A stretch of DNA of 64,000 nt from Pseudomonas gingeri. Its GTDB lineage: Bacteria; Pseudomonadota; Gammaproteobacteria; Pseudomonadales; Pseudomonadaceae. Location of the stretch: positions 298,894 to 362,893 of the forward strand of contig NZ_JACAPR010000013.1 of the NCBI RefSeq assembly GCF_013385635.1, in the 5' to 3' direction. How positions within the stretch are numbered: the first letter of the stretch is position 1; each line of letters begins with the position of its first letter. The position numbers and the translations under genes are program-made. The notes under the pieces were generated by a model, which made no database searches, was not told the DNA's origin, and saw only the letters and a program-made list of their open reading frames with translations. Below are positions 42,948 through 52,116 of this stretch, in pieces.

Positions 42948-43778
42948 TCAGTAAGGGTACAGCGGCAGCACCAGGTCGCCCGCCTGCCAGCGAGCGTAGA
43001 CATCATCAGGCGTACAGATCCAGGCATCGTCATAGCGCTGAATCTGCTGGATCAGACGCTCCAGCATCGCGATGCGCGAGGCGCGACCGATCAGTTGCGG
43101 GTGCATGGTCAGAATGAAATGGCTGGCGTAGTGACGCATGCCTTCCAGCTCCGCCGACCAGAGTCGCAAGACCTTGTCCGGGTCTTCGATCACACTGCCC
43201 ACCGCCGGCTCCGCCGAGTAGGCGAACTGCTCCCAATCGTCCAGCAACCAACTAACGGGCAGCTCCAGCAGGCTCTTTTCGGGACTGCCGACACGATACG
43301 GCCGGTCATCGCCCATCAGGCTGCTGTCACTGTGAAAACCCAGGGCGAGGAGTGAATCGACGACGTCCGGAGTCAACTCCCACAAGGGTGCGCGGTAATG
43401 GGTGACCGGCCGGTCGATGGTGGCTTCCAGGAGGGCCTTGGAGTCTTTGAGAATCTGCAGGTTCTGCTCGGGCGTCTGCTCGTCGACACGCTCATGGAAG
43501 TAGCCGTGGCAGCCAATCCCGTGCCCGGCAGCGGCAATGCTGCGCACCCCCTCGGGGTCGATCTCGGCCACTCGGGCGGGAATATAAAACTGCGCGCGGA
43601 TACCGTAGCGGGCAAGCAGCTCCAGCAGGCGCGGCACTCCGACACGGCGGCCATAGGCCCCCATCGACAGCAGGGAGAGCCGGCGCCCGGACAGGCTGGA
43701 TGGCTCCCAGGCGCTTTCTGCATCCAGGTCGAAACTCAAGGTCACGGCGAAGCGTTTGTTCTCAGGCCAGGCGATCAT
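42948..43778 (-). CDS. Polysaccharide-deacetylase-fold hydrolase (PuuE/allantoinase-like)
   Basis: A 276-residue NodB-fold metal hydrolase. ATG 43778 (IAWPENKRFAVTLSFDLDAE) is favoured over 43829. Visible motifs are FDLD (metal and base aspartates), HGYFHERV (His pair) and the late LTMHPQLIGR. The pattern RFAVTLSFDLDAES resembles cytosolic PuuE-type enzymes, which open ureide or amide rings, more than sugar deacetylases, and no signal peptide is seen. Sitting after a ureohydrolase, it may hydrolyse a cyclic ureide or amide precursor of the guanidino acid. Confidence 0.82.
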   Translation of the reverse strand: MIAWPENKRFAVTLSFDLDAESAWEPSSLSGRRLSLLSMGAYGRRVGVPRLLELLARYGIRAQFYIPARVAEIDPEGVRSIAAAGHGIGCHGYFHERVDEQTPEQNLQILKDSKALLEATIDRPVTHYRAPLWELTPDVVDSLLALGFHSDSSLMGDDRPYRVGSPEKSLLELPVSWLLDDWEQFAYSAEPAVGSVIEDPDKVLRLWSAELEGMRHYASHFILTMHPQLIGRASRIAMLERLIQQIQRYDDAWICTPDDVYARWQAGDLVLPLYPY

Positions 43779-43792
43779 CGATGCGACTCCTT

Positions 43793-44749
43793 CTACGAGC
43801 GACGCTTGATCGAGTCGGCGAGAATGCACAGCAGCTCGAACATCATGGTTGCCCCCACCAGCGCCGTGGCCCCGCCCACGTCAAAGGGCGGCGACACTTC
43901 CACGACATCGGCACCGACCAGGTTCAGGCCTTGCAGGCCTCGAATCAGTTGCTGCGCCTGCAAGGTGGTGACGCCACCGATCTCGGGGGTGCCCGTCCCC
44001 GGGGCAAAGGCCGGGTCCAGCACATCGACATCGAAGGTGACATAGGTGGGCTCGTCACCCACGATGCGCCGCGCCTCGGCAATGGTTGCGGCAACGCCGA
44101 TGTCGGCGAACTCCTCCATGTGGATCACACGGATGCCGCAGTCCCTGGCGAAGTCTTCGTCTTCTGCGGAATAGATCGAACCGCGGATACCAATCTGCAC
44201 CGTGCGCTTGGGGTCCAGCAGCCCTTCCTCGATCGCACGGCGAAACGGCGTGCCGTGAGTGTAGAGGTTGTCGCCGAAATAACGGTCATTGGTGTCGGAG
44301 TGAGCGTCAAAATGGACCATGCCGATCGGCCGGTCCCGGGCGATGGCGCGAAAGATCGGTAACGTCACCAGATGATCGCCACCGACGGACAGCGGCACGG
44401 TGCCGACCTCATGGACCTGCCGATAGAACGCTTCGATACGCTTGAGCGAATCGAGCAGATCAATGGGATTGACCGGCGCATCCCCCAGATCGCCAACCCG
44501 CACCAGGTCATAGGGGGCAATATGACTGACGTGGTGCACCTTGCGCATCATACTCGACTGGTTGCGCACCTCCCGCGGACCATGCCGGGCGCCTGCGCGG
44601 TTGGTGGTACCGCCATCCCAGGGGATGCCCAGCAAGGCGATCTGCACGTCGGCCGGGTCGGTGAATATCGGCAGGCGCATAAAGCTCGGCATACCGGCAA
44701 AACGAGGGATGACGGCGGCGTCCAGAGGTTGCGGAAAATCATTGGCCAT
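43793..44749 (-). CDS. gpuA: Ureohydrolase, 3-guanidinopropionase (GpuA)-like
   Basis: A 318-residue arginase/agmatinase-fold enzyme. ATG 44749 has AGGAG 8 nt upstream. Manganese motifs are GGDHLVTLP, HFDAHSDTND and FDVDVLDPAFAPGTGTPE, all intact. The N-terminus (QPLDAAVIPRFAGMPSFMRL) and LVRVGDLGDAPVNPIDLLDS match my memory of P. aeruginosa GpuA (3-guanidinopropionate to beta-alanine plus urea) better than GbuA or SpeB. A neighbouring APC carrier and LysR gene fit a gpu-type locus. Substrate preference is inferred. Confidence 0.82.
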   Translation of the reverse strand: MANDFPQPLDAAVIPRFAGMPSFMRLPIFTDPADVQIALLGIPWDGGTTNRAGARHGPREVRNQSSMMRKVHHVSHIAPYDLVRVGDLGDAPVNPIDLLDSLKRIEAFYRQVHEVGTVPLSVGGDHLVTLPIFRAIARDRPIGMVHFDAHSDTNDRYFGDNLYTHGTPFRRAIEEGLLDPKRTVQIGIRGSIYSAEDEDFARDCGIRVIHMEEFADIGVAATIAEARRIVGDEPTYVTFDVDVLDPAFAPGTGTPEIGGVTTLQAQQLIRGLQGLNLVGADVVEVSPPFDVGGATALVGATMMFELLCILADSIKRRS

Positions 44750-44814
44750 CAATATTGCTCCTGGTTGTCAGCAGATGAATGGGCGATAAGAAAGGGAAAG
44801 CTCAGGGAACGGCT

Positions 44815-46239
44815 TCACGCCTTCGCCGGTATCGCTCCGGCCACTTTGCGGCGGCGCTTGCCCGAGACCACGATCAGCACGCCGGTCACCAGTGACAGCG
44901 CACCCAGGTACCAGGCGGTATGGAGATCTTCCGGGGACACCGGGTTGGCCCCGGCGGTGTAGCCGATATAGGCGAGCACAAACAGCGCCAACAAGGCGGG
45001 GATCGAAAGCAGGATTGCGGTGGGCGCCTTGTGCTGCTTCCAGGTCATGACCATGAAGGCCGCCAGTGCCGAGATGTAGGACATCACCAGGGTGATGGTG
45101 ACCACGTCGTAATACCAGACGATCTTGTCCAGCGGCTTCCACCAGACCAGGGCGATACCGGCAAGCGACACCAGGCCCAGGGTGAACCACGGCGCCTTGA
45201 AGCGGTTGACCGCGCGAAACGTACCGGGAAGATGACCCTCTTCACTCATCCGATACAGCGTGCGCGCCGATGAATTGGACGAAATCTGCAGGCCGGCACA
45301 GGCCGAGGTAATCACCACGAACAGCGCCAGCCAGGCCATGGCCGGTGGCAGGTAGACATTGGCGACCGCGGCGATGGGCCCGCCGTTGCCGTTTTCAACA
45401 ATCGCGGCCAATTGCTCTACCGGAACCGCGTACTGCCAGCCGATGGCCGCCAGGCTGTAGATCACGAACGCCGAGGTCAGGACGATCAGCAGCGAGCGCT
45501 GCACGGTACGCACCGGCACACGCGCCTCTTCGATGTAGTTGATGGCCGAATCGAAGTTCGCCAGCATCCACACGCCAAACAGCACGCCCGGGCCGATCGC
45601 CGCCAGACCGCCGGCGCCTTGCAGCGAATACATCGAGGCAAAGGACAGGTTCTCGACCTGGGGATGGATCAACCCCATGAAACCGAGGCCGGCGACCACG
45701 GCTATCTCGAAAACCAGAAAGGTACTGGCGAGCTTCGCGGTCACTCCAACCCCGCGCACCGACACCGCGAAGAAGGTCGCGATCAGCAACGTACCGATGA
45801 TCTTCGCGTTGAGCTCGCCGGCCAGGGAGGGAATCAGCGCCTGGATGTATTCGGAGCCGATCAGCGCGCACATCGGCGTGACGGCAATGCAGGCGACGGC
45901 GTAGGTCCAGCCCAGGATACAGCCGACGTCCGGGTGCAAAAAGCGCGAGCAGAAGGTAAAGATGCCCCCCGCCGACGGTGCCTGGCGTGTCAGCGACACC
46001 ATGCATACGGCCAGTACCAGCATGGGAAAGAAGAAGGCGATCAGGATCGCCAGGGGCGCTTGATGGCCGGAGATCGAATAGAGGATCGACATCGAGGATG
46101 CGGCCACCCAGGCCGGCGCGTTGAAGCCCAAAGCAGAGAAGCTGACGTCCTTGGTATTGAGTTTTCCTTTACTGAGCGCGGTGTCGAGTTCGCTGACAAC
46201 ACCGTGGCGGTCATAACCGAAAAGTTCGTAGAGTTTCAT
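44815..46239 (-). CDS. APC-family amino-acid permease of the guanidino-acid operon
   Basis: A 474-residue carrier with about 12 membrane helices. The first helix region carries FSALGFNAPAWVAASSMSIL and the sequence contains SAGGIFTFCSRFLHPDVGCI, typical of the APC/AGT-like branch. It is the first gene of the operon, with gpuA 65 nt downstream, and probably imports the guanidino compound, as GpuP does, though it is not assigned to that family with certainty. Confidence 0.9.
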   Translation of the reverse strand: MKLYELFGYDRHGVVSELDTALSKGKLNTKDVSFSALGFNAPAWVAASSMSILYSISGHQAPLAILIAFFFPMLVLAVCMVSLTRQAPSAGGIFTFCSRFLHPDVGCILGWTYAVACIAVTPMCALIGSEYIQALIPSLAGELNAKIIGTLLIATFFAVSVRGVGVTAKLASTFLVFEIAVVAGLGFMGLIHPQVENLSFASMYSLQGAGGLAAIGPGVLFGVWMLANFDSAINYIEEARVPVRTVQRSLLIVLTSAFVIYSLAAIGWQYAVPVEQLAAIVENGNGGPIAAVANVYLPPAMAWLALFVVITSACAGLQISSNSSARTLYRMSEEGHLPGTFRAVNRFKAPWFTLGLVSLAGIALVWWKPLDKIVWYYDVVTITLVMSYISALAAFMVMTWKQHKAPTAILLSIPALLALFVLAYIGYTAGANPVSPEDLHTAWYLGALSLVTGVLIVVSGKRRRKVAGAIPAKA

Positions 46240-46603
46240 GATTCATCCCAGGCTCGTTTTTTATTGGCAGGTAGCGAAAACGCTTCTTGTAGGACGGAGC
46301 TCTTGAGCAATACCCGATGCATGCCGGGCATTTACATCGATTCAAGATAGGGAGTCGGCTGCGCAGCAACAATTACCAAAGACGAAAGCTGACTTGCGCA
46401 AATCCGCACGGATACCGCGCGACGTCATCTCGACGGCCAGCGGTACGGTCGTGGCCTGGCTGGTGTCGCTCAACCGAAAAGACCAGCGCCTTCAGGTTTG
46501 ACCGAATCCCTTTCGGCCTATGAAAAACACGTCGCCTTTTTCGACGTCGTCGAATTTACCGGTACGCGTTTATCGTGCGAACTCCAACACAGGAGTAACC
46601 CCC
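46240..46603. other. Intergenic region with the permease promoter
   Basis: About 360 bp. The part near 46240-46330 should hold the leftward operon promoter. On the plus strand a frame without an ATG reads to a stop at 46499 with a plausible peptide (DVISTASGTVVAWLVSLNRK), perhaps the end of a decayed small gene. Nothing else recognisable. Confidence 0.4.
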
Positions 46604-46753
46604 ATGTCGCAGAAACAACCCTCGCAACAGCGCCAACAGCAAAACCAGCGTTCCGATGCCCTGAACGCCAACCGGGGCACCAGCGGTTCGAACCCAACCA
46701 ACGCCCAGGTGCATGGCAATCGCGGCAAGCAACTGAACCCCAATCAGAAGTAA
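46604..46753 (+). CDS. Small Gln/Asn-rich hydrophilic protein
   Basis: A 49-residue protein, almost entirely polar (QQRQQQNQRSDALNANRGT ... HGNRGKQLNPNQK), with AGGAG 8 nt before ATG 46604. I recall similar small low-complexity proteins across Pseudomonas, of unknown function, often stress-induced. Too short for confident annotation but the start signals are good. Confidence 0.65.
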   Translation: MSQKQPSQQRQQQNQRSDALNANRGTSGSNPTNAQVHGNRGKQLNPNQK

Positions 46754-46790
46754 CATCTTCACGGGCAGGGATGCCCCATAAGGAGCCATG

Positions 46791-48368
46791 ATGGAAAGAC
46801 TATATACCTCGCCCACCCTCGGCGAAGTGCTGAAGTACCTGGTCGATGCCAGCGGGATACTGCCCCGCAAGGCGCGTGATCGCGAGGACGACACCGAGTT
46901 CGATGAAGTCGAGGCAAAGAGCTTTCGCAAGCGCCTGGAACGCATCGCCAAGGAAGACTGTCACTTGCAGAAAAACATGGAGGAGATTATCCAGCTCCAT
47001 GCCAAGACCCTTTCACGCTATATCCGGTGCCCCTTTCGGGCGACTCAAATCACCGAGCTGCTGAACGACCTTTACGAGTCGTATGCCTCGATGGTGAAAA
47101 GCATTGGTACCTTTCTCACGAAAGCGGACACCACCCGATACTTCCTGACGACTTATGCCGTCGAGGGCGCCGTGCGTGCACTCGCTCGGGACTGGATAAA
47201 GTACCAAGGGCATATCTACGCATCGGCGCACCCTCCCGAAGCGTTTTGGTACCTGCCAACCCGGGATGAACATCAGGCATGGTTCATGCCACTCGACAAG
47301 GTGCTGTCATGGGCCTACGACGCCTGCGGCCAAACGCTGGCGACGTTCCACCACCCTTGTGGGGTGGACGATCCGAATGACAACCTCAAGCGCAACGAGC
47401 GAGCCGCACGCAGTTGGAAGAAGGCCAAGCGCCCCCCCTCGCTGCCCGTGCTCGTCAAGAACCTCGAGGACTCATTCGCTGCGCAGGCACAAGCCGGCAA
47501 GCCTGTCGATCAACAACTACAGAACGCCATTGTCACGTGCGCCGCGATCGCTCGCATCACGACCTGCATCGCCCTGGATGCGAGAGATGCCTTTGGCGAA
47601 CCGTACCTGCAGGAGCTCGCCGGACAAATCCAGCTGTATGCGGGTTGGATGAATGCGGAAATCGATGAGTACATGCGCAACCTGGAAGAGGAAATCCGCG
47701 AAAGAAACATCGACGATGCTCGCGAAAAGGTGCTACTCGGCACGAGGATGGCCCCCAGTTTCTGGGGCTTTTTCGAAGCCAAACGCAGCGCCGCGGACGA
47801 ATTGATGACGCACTACATGGACAGCAAGGGCGCTGTAAGCCCGGAGGTGATCCGCTGGCTGGACAAGCGTTATGGCTCGTATGCCGCAAAGGTCCGGCAA
47901 GACGTCATTGCTCGCTGGCAACTGGATAAACCGGCGGGATTGGAGGTCTACCTCGATCGTGCGCTTGCCCTCAAGAACAAGCCCTCGGCCACAGTGCAGG
48001 AGGTCGATCAGCTCGCCCTGCAGATGAAGGACAATGGCCTGTCGGAGCGCCTGCCGTGGTTACTCCACTGGCTGCGAGGTGTTATTGCCTACAGAGCCGA
48101 GGACTACACCACTGCGGCCCCTCATTACCGGGAGGCATTCCTGCATGCCAAGTACAGTGCTGGTGAGACCCAGTACATTCTGGTCAATCAGTATCTGGAG
48201 GTAATGGCCAAAACCAGGCAGTGGCTTGCTTTCAAGCAGGGAGCCCAATGGGCGTGCTACCTGGGGCTTTCTGTACGCTGGCTTCGCGACAAGGAGCCCA
48301 CGGACGAGAACCTGCGAAACACCTATGGCATTCTCGGTCTGAGCAAGGTGCACTACGCCCGGTTGTGA
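46791..48368 (+). CDS. Unknown 525-residue helical protein
   Basis: A large all-helical, soluble protein. ATG 46791 is preferred over 46788 because AGGAG lies only 2 nt before the latter. Residues about 30-75 are charged and coiled-coil-like. The last about 110 residues (LPWLLHWLRGVIAYRAEDYT onward) have a TPR-like rhythm with AAPHYREAFLHAKYSAGETQ. No catalytic motif, no signal peptide. A hairpin CGACAGAAC/GTTCTGTCG at 48381-48415 may follow the transcript end. I do not recognise the family; it opens the accessory stretch that contains conjugative-element debris. Confidence 0.75.
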   Translation: MERLYTSPTLGEVLKYLVDASGILPRKARDREDDTEFDEVEAKSFRKRLERIAKEDCHLQKNMEEIIQLHAKTLSRYIRCPFRATQITELLNDLYESYASMVKSIGTFLTKADTTRYFLTTYAVEGAVRALARDWIKYQGHIYASAHPPEAFWYLPTRDEHQAWFMPLDKVLSWAYDACGQTLATFHHPCGVDDPNDNLKRNERAARSWKKAKRPPSLPVLVKNLEDSFAAQAQAGKPVDQQLQNAIVTCAAIARITTCIALDARDAFGEPYLQELAGQIQLYAGWMNAEIDEYMRNLEEEIRERNIDDAREKVLLGTRMAPSFWGFFEAKRSAADELMTHYMDSKGAVSPEVIRWLDKRYGSYAAKVRQDVIARWQLDKPAGLEVYLDRALALKNKPSATVQEVDQLALQMKDNGLSERLPWLLHWLRGVIAYRAEDYTTAAPHYREAFLHAKYSAGETQYILVNQYLEVMAKTRQWLAFKQGAQWACYLGLSVRWLRDKEPTDENLRNTYGILGLSKVHYARL

Positions 48369-48512
48369 CAGGTTTTGCAACGACAGAACCGGAGGTCGAG
48401 TCTCCCGTTCTGTCGGGCTGAATGGGTGGGACAAGCAGCTCGTCAGCGCCAAAGGTTGATCTGGTTATGCGGATAGGCGACAGGCCGGACCTCCCGCCTT
48501 GCAGATCACGAA

Positions 48513-48710
48513 TCAGGTCTTGGGCGGCAACAAGCGTTGCAACTCTTCGGCATTGCTCTTGTACAGGGTCACCGTCCAGCAAGTCTTCGAATGCTCGTCC
48601 ACATAGGAGACGTCGACAACCTCATGACCGCTGATGTTTCGCGGGCTGAAACCCAAGGCCTTGCAAGGCCCCCAAAGCTTGCAGAGCATCATCAAGAACT
48701 CGATGTGCAA
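48513..48710 (-). CDS. Small unknown protein, possibly 5'-truncated
   Basis: 65 residues from a TTG at 48710, ending SNAEELQRLLPPKT. The frame stays open upstream to about 48797, reading plausible protein (GTRIGPTEAWFTIQSDG), but no ATG or GTG start is found before a stop. An IS3-like terminal sequence lies just beyond at 48860-48890. This suggests the 5' end was lost by an insertion or deletion. No family recognised. Confidence 0.45.
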   Translation of the reverse strand: MHIEFLMMLCKLWGPCKALGFSPRNISGHEVVDVSYVDEHSKTCWTVTLYKSNAEELQRLLPPKT

Positions 48711-48852
48711 TGTCCCATCCGACTGAATCGTAAACCACGCCTCAGTAGGACCTATTCGAGTGCCGGTTGGGTGAAAAACACCATCGCCCCGTCACGCTGG
48801 CTTCGACGTGTACACCTCGACCGGTCATGTCTCATGGGGCGATCGCCATGGC

Positions 48853-48895
48853 CACTCATAAATGGATGTCCGGTTTCATTGGACCTCTACACATG
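48853..48895. repeat. Solitary IS3-like terminal inverted repeat
   Basis: On the minus strand the sequence reads TGTAGAGGTCCAATGAAACC and on through GGAC, nearly the same as the end of the IS3-family remnant at 57505-57541 (TGTAGTGGTCCAATGAAACC then GGAC). No transposase is adjacent. It is a leftover end of an insertion sequence. Confidence 0.6.
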
Positions 48896-48952
48896 GCGAA
48901 ATGCCATATCCAAGATATGCTTGCCGTACACTCTCAAGCCAGGTCACCCGTT

Positions 48953-50008
48953 ATGAACAACCCAGTCGTAGTTCCCCTCCTGGTAGCCTTATCTTTCTTT
49001 CCGCTTATGGTTCATGCGAAGGGCATAAGCGCGGGTTCCTTCGACATGGATCCCCTTGATATTGATGGCTCATATTCAGCACAAGAAACCTTCAATCTCC
49101 CCCCCATCGATGTATCTGTTCCCTATGGAGGCCCCCACGGCAACCCAAAAGGCGAGCCATCCGGCGACGAAATCAAAAAATCACAGGCCAAGGCAGAAGA
49201 GGCCGCCAAACAAGCAGCCTTGGCGAAGGCTACAGAGGAAGAAAAGCTTCGAGTCAAAGAAGCAAAGGACGCAGCCTATGAACTACTTCTTCGACTTGGC
49301 GATGAATCTCTCGAAAATGATGGGAATATTGTAGAGAAAGTGTGGGATGCGCTAACCGACGAGTTTATATCTCCTGGCGTATCACAAATTCTGAAATCAC
49401 TGACCCCTGCTAAAGTCGGAAAAAGTTGGATTGACCTGGCAGAAACAAAGAAAGAAATGCTGGGGGCCAGATACCTAATGCAGAAAGAGGCTGACGATGC
49501 AAAGAAGGCTGAACAACTAAAATCTGAAAACGAAAAAACATTGGGACTACCACCATCAGATGTGAAAACGAAAGAAAACAACCCAGAACAGGAACGCTTT
49601 TTCAAAGCAGTACGAGGCCTTGCGTCTGCCAGATCCGATGACACAGGATTTGTAGTTGATCAACTGATAAGCCGGGGGCAGAAAACCTCTGAAAACCCTA
49701 TTAGCTTATCGACTATCAAGGCGATCGTAAAAAAACTAGCGCCCTTAACGCCACCAAACGCCTGTGCCATTCCTCCAGGAAAATGGTCATGTCCAATGGG
49801 CCAAGGCAGTATCGGCGGGGCCTGCGGATGTCCAGGGATAGGTAATGGCGTGGGTGCACTACGACCACTCAGTGAGTATTGCAGTGGGGCTATCGCCAAC
49901 TGCCGTCTGAGTGTTGACCTCCCTGTTGGTACACCTTGCAACTGCAATGCTGATTTTCAGCAAATCAAAGGCCCTATTCCCTGGGGAAGAATTGTGAAAC
50001 GGCCTTGA
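48953..50008 (+). CDS. Unknown secreted coiled-coil protein with Cys-rich tail
   Basis: A 351-residue exported protein. ATG 48953 gives a clear signal peptide (VVVPLLVALSFFPLMVHAKG); the longer frame from 48767 is less likely. About residues 60-110 are Lys/Glu/Ala-rich coiled coil (AKAEEAAKQAALAKATEEEK), 110-260 are helical and charged, and the last about 75 residues hold eight cysteines with GSIGGACGCPGIGNG. Base composition is much richer in A than the neighbours, pointing to recent transfer. It lies beside conjugative-element remnants. No function recognised; the C-terminal Cys module might be disulfide-bonded outside the cell. Confidence 0.75.
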   Translation: MNNPVVVPLLVALSFFPLMVHAKGISAGSFDMDPLDIDGSYSAQETFNLPPIDVSVPYGGPHGNPKGEPSGDEIKKSQAKAEEAAKQAALAKATEEEKLRVKEAKDAAYELLLRLGDESLENDGNIVEKVWDALTDEFISPGVSQILKSLTPAKVGKSWIDLAETKKEMLGARYLMQKEADDAKKAEQLKSENEKTLGLPPSDVKTKENNPEQERFFKAVRGLASARSDDTGFVVDQLISRGQKTSENPISLSTIKAIVKKLAPLTPPNACAIPPGKWSCPMGQGSIGGACGCPGIGNGVGALRPLSEYCSGAIANCRLSVDLPVGTPCNCNADFQQIKGPIPWGRIVKRP

Positions 50009-50205
50009 GAGGCTATCGGCGTCTTCAGGGTTTTATCCAGATGCCGGGGGATCATCACTCGACCGGCATACTGGGCCAGTCCAGAATCTAAACCAGCTCC
50101 CGGGCAATCACCATAAGCAAAGGTGCAGTCCGCAAACCAGTTTTACGGCTGTGATCCTGTGAGGCATTGATGAGGATTGAAGGCTTCTTTCTCAGGAGCC
50201 ACGTC

Positions 50206-50592
50206 ATGCACTTCTCTCGCCATGATCCCCACCGCATCAATAATTGCCCCGATGAAAGCACCTCCCCACGAGGCTCCAAACGACTGCCTACGGGGCCGAT
50301 TGCGGTCACCTTGCTGGTCATCTTCATTGCTGCTGCGTTCAACATCGGCGGTATCTACATCATGCAGGGACTACCCGCCTGGCAGGCCTGGAGAGAGGAC
50401 ACCTACTGGTATTTCGTGACCTGGAGAGCCCTGTTGTACAGCCTACTGATCTGGGGCTGCCTGCGCTTCAGAAAACGGCTGCTGATCGACCGACCCGCAC
50501 TTACCCAGGGGCTTGTACGATCCGCCAAGGGCCTGGCCCTGCTGTTGCTGCTGATGGAACTGCTGCGGGCGTATGCGCGCTGGGGAGCCTGA
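50206..50592 (+). CDS. Small membrane protein of an ICE conjugation cluster
   Basis: A 128-residue protein with two to three membrane helices (GPIAVTLLVIFIAAAFNIGG, YWYFVTWRALLYSLLIWGC, GLALLLLLMELLRAY). ATG 50206 has AGGAG 8 nt upstream. It abuts the traG-like gene (stop at 50592, next ATG 50594), a position occupied by a small membrane protein in the transfer clusters of Pseudomonas integrative conjugative elements. It appears intact although its neighbours are broken. Confidence 0.65.
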   Translation: MHFSRHDPHRINNCPDESTSPRGSKRLPTGPIAVTLLVIFIAAAFNIGGIYIMQGLPAWQAWREDTYWYFVTWRALLYSLLIWGCLRFRKRLLIDRPALTQGLVRSAKGLALLLLLMELLRAYARWGA

Positions 50593-50593
50593 C

Positions 50594-52111
50594 ATGACGC
50601 TCTACGCCAATGATTACCTGGAATATTACCTGACACTGGTGGGTTGGCTGGTCGGCAACGGAATTTGGGAGGTGCTCACGGACTCCGGCCTGTTCGCGCT
50701 GCCGTTTCTGGTCATCGTGCTTCAGGAGTGGTTCAAGGGACGTGAGAAAGGACCCGATGGCAACAGTGTGCTGGCGGCCAGCGCCAGCATCGAAACCCGC
50801 CTATGGCTGGCGACGGCGGTGATCATGTTCGCCGGGATCCCCTTCATCCACCTGGACCTCGGCACCCTGCAGTTCGATCAAAGTCGCTCGGAACAATGCC
50901 AGGTTCTTCAGCCTATTCCCCAGGACACCGGCTGGGGACGATCCTTCACCACACTGAATGGCCAGACGGCGCTGGTGCCGGTCTGGTGGTTCTTCGTGCA
51001 CTCGATGTCCAAGGCCGTGACCGGCGCCGCCGTGGCCGCCATCCCCTGCGGGACCGATCTACGGCAGATGCGCATGCAGGTGTACAACACCCGCCTGCAC
51101 GATCCCTTGCTGGGTCAGGAAGTCGCCGATTTCACCAACGATTGCTACGGCTACTCGCGGGCGAAACTGTTCATGAATCGCCCCACCCTGAGCCTGGAGC
51201 AAACCCACGACATCAACTGGATCGGCTCCAGGTACTTCAGGGAGCAGTCCGGGTACTACGACACCTATCACTCCAAGTCGCCGCGGAGCGAATGGCCCTA
51301 TGATCCTGATCGGGACATGGGCCTGGCCCAGGTGGCAAACGGTGGTGGGTACCCGACCTGCAATCAGTGGTGGAACGATGGGGACAAAGGGCTGCGGTCG
51401 CGCTTGCTGGCCGAGGTGGAAAGCAGCCTGATCGAGCGCTTCGCGCGATGGGCAAACTTTGTCAGCCAGGAGGAAGTGAACGACGCGATCGTTCGGCAGA
51501 TCGTCTCGCCGAGCAGCTAGACCATGACACAGGGCCGGGCCTACAGCGATTATGGCGGACAGGTCGGCGGCTCGATGTTCAACGACGTGAGCCGCGTGAC
51601 GGGGGCTGTCGGCCTCACCGTAGGTACAGCGGCCTACTTTCCGGCCATGGATGTCATGCGCCAGGCGCTGCCGATGGTGACAGCGGCGCTGAAGATGGCG
51701 CTGGTGATCTGCATTCCCCTGGTGCTGATGTTCAGCACCTACGACTTGAAGGCAACCATCACCGTTTCAGTGGTGCAGTTCGCGATCATCTTTGTGGACT
51801 TCTGGTTTCAGCTTGCCCGCTGGCTCGACACCACCATTCTCGATGCGCTTTACGGATGGGACTCGCCGCATTCGAACCTGAACCTGTTGCTGGGGATGAA
51901 CAACACACAGGCTAATATGTTGTTGAATTTTGTGATGGGCATGCTATTCATCATTCTGCCGACATTTTGGTTGGCTTCATTAACTTGGGCAGGAATCCGC
52001 GCAGGAACAGTTCTCCAAGGGCTGTCAGAAGGAACCAACAACGCCAAGCAACAAGGAGGTAGCGGAGCAAGCTTAATAACTAGTCAACTGAAAGGCCCTC
52101 TAAGAAAATAG
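50594..52111 (+). pseudogene. traG: TraG-like conjugative transfer protein, interrupted by an in-frame amber codon
   Basis: One continuous reading frame of 505 codons carrying a single TAG at 51518-51520. The first 308 residues have membrane segments and a large extracytoplasmic region (FIHLDLGTLQFDQS; YFREQSGYYDTYHSKS), and the part after the stop (196 residues) has the long membrane pair ALKMALVICIPLVLMFSTYD and FVDFWFQLARWLDTTILDAL. The total length and layout fit the TraG N-domain family of ICE-type mating-pair proteins. A single CAG-to-TAG change would explain it. The 3' third is AT-rich, possibly a recombinant end. Confidence 0.72.
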
Positions 52112-52116
52112 ACGGC

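Noticed and set aside
43793..44749. Agmatinase (SpeB) assignment
   Set aside because: The N-terminal region and flanking carrier and LysR genes fit GpuA better; no polyamine biosynthesis genes are next to it.
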